Below, in pieces: positions 6,003-6,586 of a DNA stretch of 6,586 nucleotides; position 1 is the first letter of the stretch; every line of letters begins with the position of its first letter. The notes under the pieces are model-generated. The model was given only the letters and a program-made list of their open reading frames with translations. It made no database searches and was not told where the DNA came from. Both the position numbers and the translations under genes were made by a program. The stretch comes from an uncultured Neisseriaceae bacterium (GTDB lineage: Bacteria; Pseudomonadota; Gammaproteobacteria; Burkholderiales; UBA11063): positions 1 to 6,586 of the forward strand of contig CAITEL010000365.1 of NCBI GenBank assembly GCA_903891375.1, read 5' to 3'.

Positions 6003-6586
6003 ATGCAACAAGAACTAAAACCATTACCCATTAGTAAGTCGGACATCACCACTCTTTTAACTCACGATTTTCTGTACATTGATAAAACTAAATTAATTTA
6101 TGAAATGGTGAAATTGCCAGCAAGTTTTTTTTTATCACGTCCACGTAGATTTGGTAAAAGCACACTACTCTCCACACTCAATGAAATATTTCTGGGCAAA
6201 AAAGAATTATTTAAAAATCAATGGATTTATAATAGTAATTGGGACTGGCAAATATACCCAATTATTCGCCTCGATTTTAATGTGGCTAAGGATGACGATT
6301 TAAAACAATATATCAAGAATAGATTAAAAAATATTGCCAAAACATATAAAATATTTGATCCAGAAGAATATGATAACTGTTCCTATACTGATTATTTTAG
6401 AACACTAATTGAAAAATTACATGACACATACGAGCAACAAGTAATAATCTTAATCGATGAATATGACAAACCTATCTTAGATGTTATTGATAATATTGAA
6501 GAAGCTAAAGCAAAACGTGAGATTCTTAAAGGGTTTTATGGCACGATTAAAGGCGTTGATGAGCATATTCGCTTTATATTTCTAAC
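6003..6586 (+). CDS. AAA-ATPase-like protein of the PD-(D/E)XK-associated family, partial
   Basis: The visible 194 residues begin MQQELKPLPISKSDI. They contain FLYIDKTKLI (23-32), the P-loop-like SRPRRFGKST (45-54), and a Walker B-like VIILIDEYDKPILD (147-160). RPRRFGKS with IDEYDKP is the hallmark of the AAA-ATPase-like family (Pfam AAA-ATPase_like), whose members usually run to about 500 residues and often end in a PD-(D/E)XK nuclease-like domain; that end lies beyond the right edge. The family is widespread, multicopy in some genomes and largely uncharacterised, with proposed but unproven links to mobile DNA or defence. The ATG at 6003 has a modest AGAG Shine-Dalgarno (AAAGAG) just upstream. 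No frame damage is visible in the part seen. It is divergent from the frameshifted asnB and shares its promoter region. Confidence 0.88.
   Translation, partial: MQQELKPLPISKSDITTLLTHDFLYIDKTKLIYEMVKLPASFFLSRPRRFGKSTLLSTLNEIFLGKKELFKNQWIYNSNWDWQIYPIIRLDFNVAKDDDLKQYIKNRLKNIAKTYKIFDPEEYDNCSYTDYFRTLIEKLHDTYEQQVIILIDEYDKPILDVIDNIEEAKAKREILKGFYGTIKGVDEHIRFIFL

Overview
The window comes from an AT-rich (roughly one-third GC by eye) Gram-negative proteobacterium, most likely a low-GC member of the beta- or gammaproteobacteria. The evidence is a full-length Rep-type helicase, a symmetrical Ap4A hydrolase (ApaH), a proteobacterial HU protein and a lipoprotein with an outer-membrane-type lipobox. Nothing in the sequence fixes the genus.

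Layout. Positions 1-2686 carry two leftward genes, rep then apaH (apaH runs off the left edge). Positions 2687-3238 are a 552-bp divergent intergenic region. On its left side it holds a strong leftward promoter feeding about 240 nt of highly structured, apparently noncoding transcript that leads into rep. On its right side are a 15-bp perfect inverted repeat, an A/T palindrome and the consensus promoter of a rightward HU gene (3239-3529). A short gap with inverted repeats separates HU from a rightward lipoprotein gene (3645-4187, surface-adhesin E-like, TTG start). This converges, 18 bp apart, on a leftward asparagine synthetase gene (5766-4206) broken by one extra base in a six-base homopolymer. 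The last intergenic region (5767-6002) is divergent and carries promoters for asnB (leftward) and for a rightward AAA-ATPase-like gene that runs off the right edge. An operator-like inverted repeat overlaps the rightward promoter.

How the parts fit. rep and apaH are chromosomal housekeeping genes (replication restart past obstacles; dinucleoside polyphosphate turnover), and HU is the nucleoid protein. The asnB and AAA-ATPase-like genes look more accessory, and the asnB lesion suggests recent inactivation, phase variation or a sequencing error. The most interesting unexplained element is the structured RNA region at 2690-2932. It has a near-perfect promoter, nested long-range pairings giving a 6S-like rod with an internal bubble, a 10-nt direct repeat and possible alternative folds. 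I cannot assign it to a named RNA family from sequence alone. No complete new defence or mobile system is visible; there is no transposase, integrase, CRISPR array, reverse transcriptase, tRNA or rRNA.
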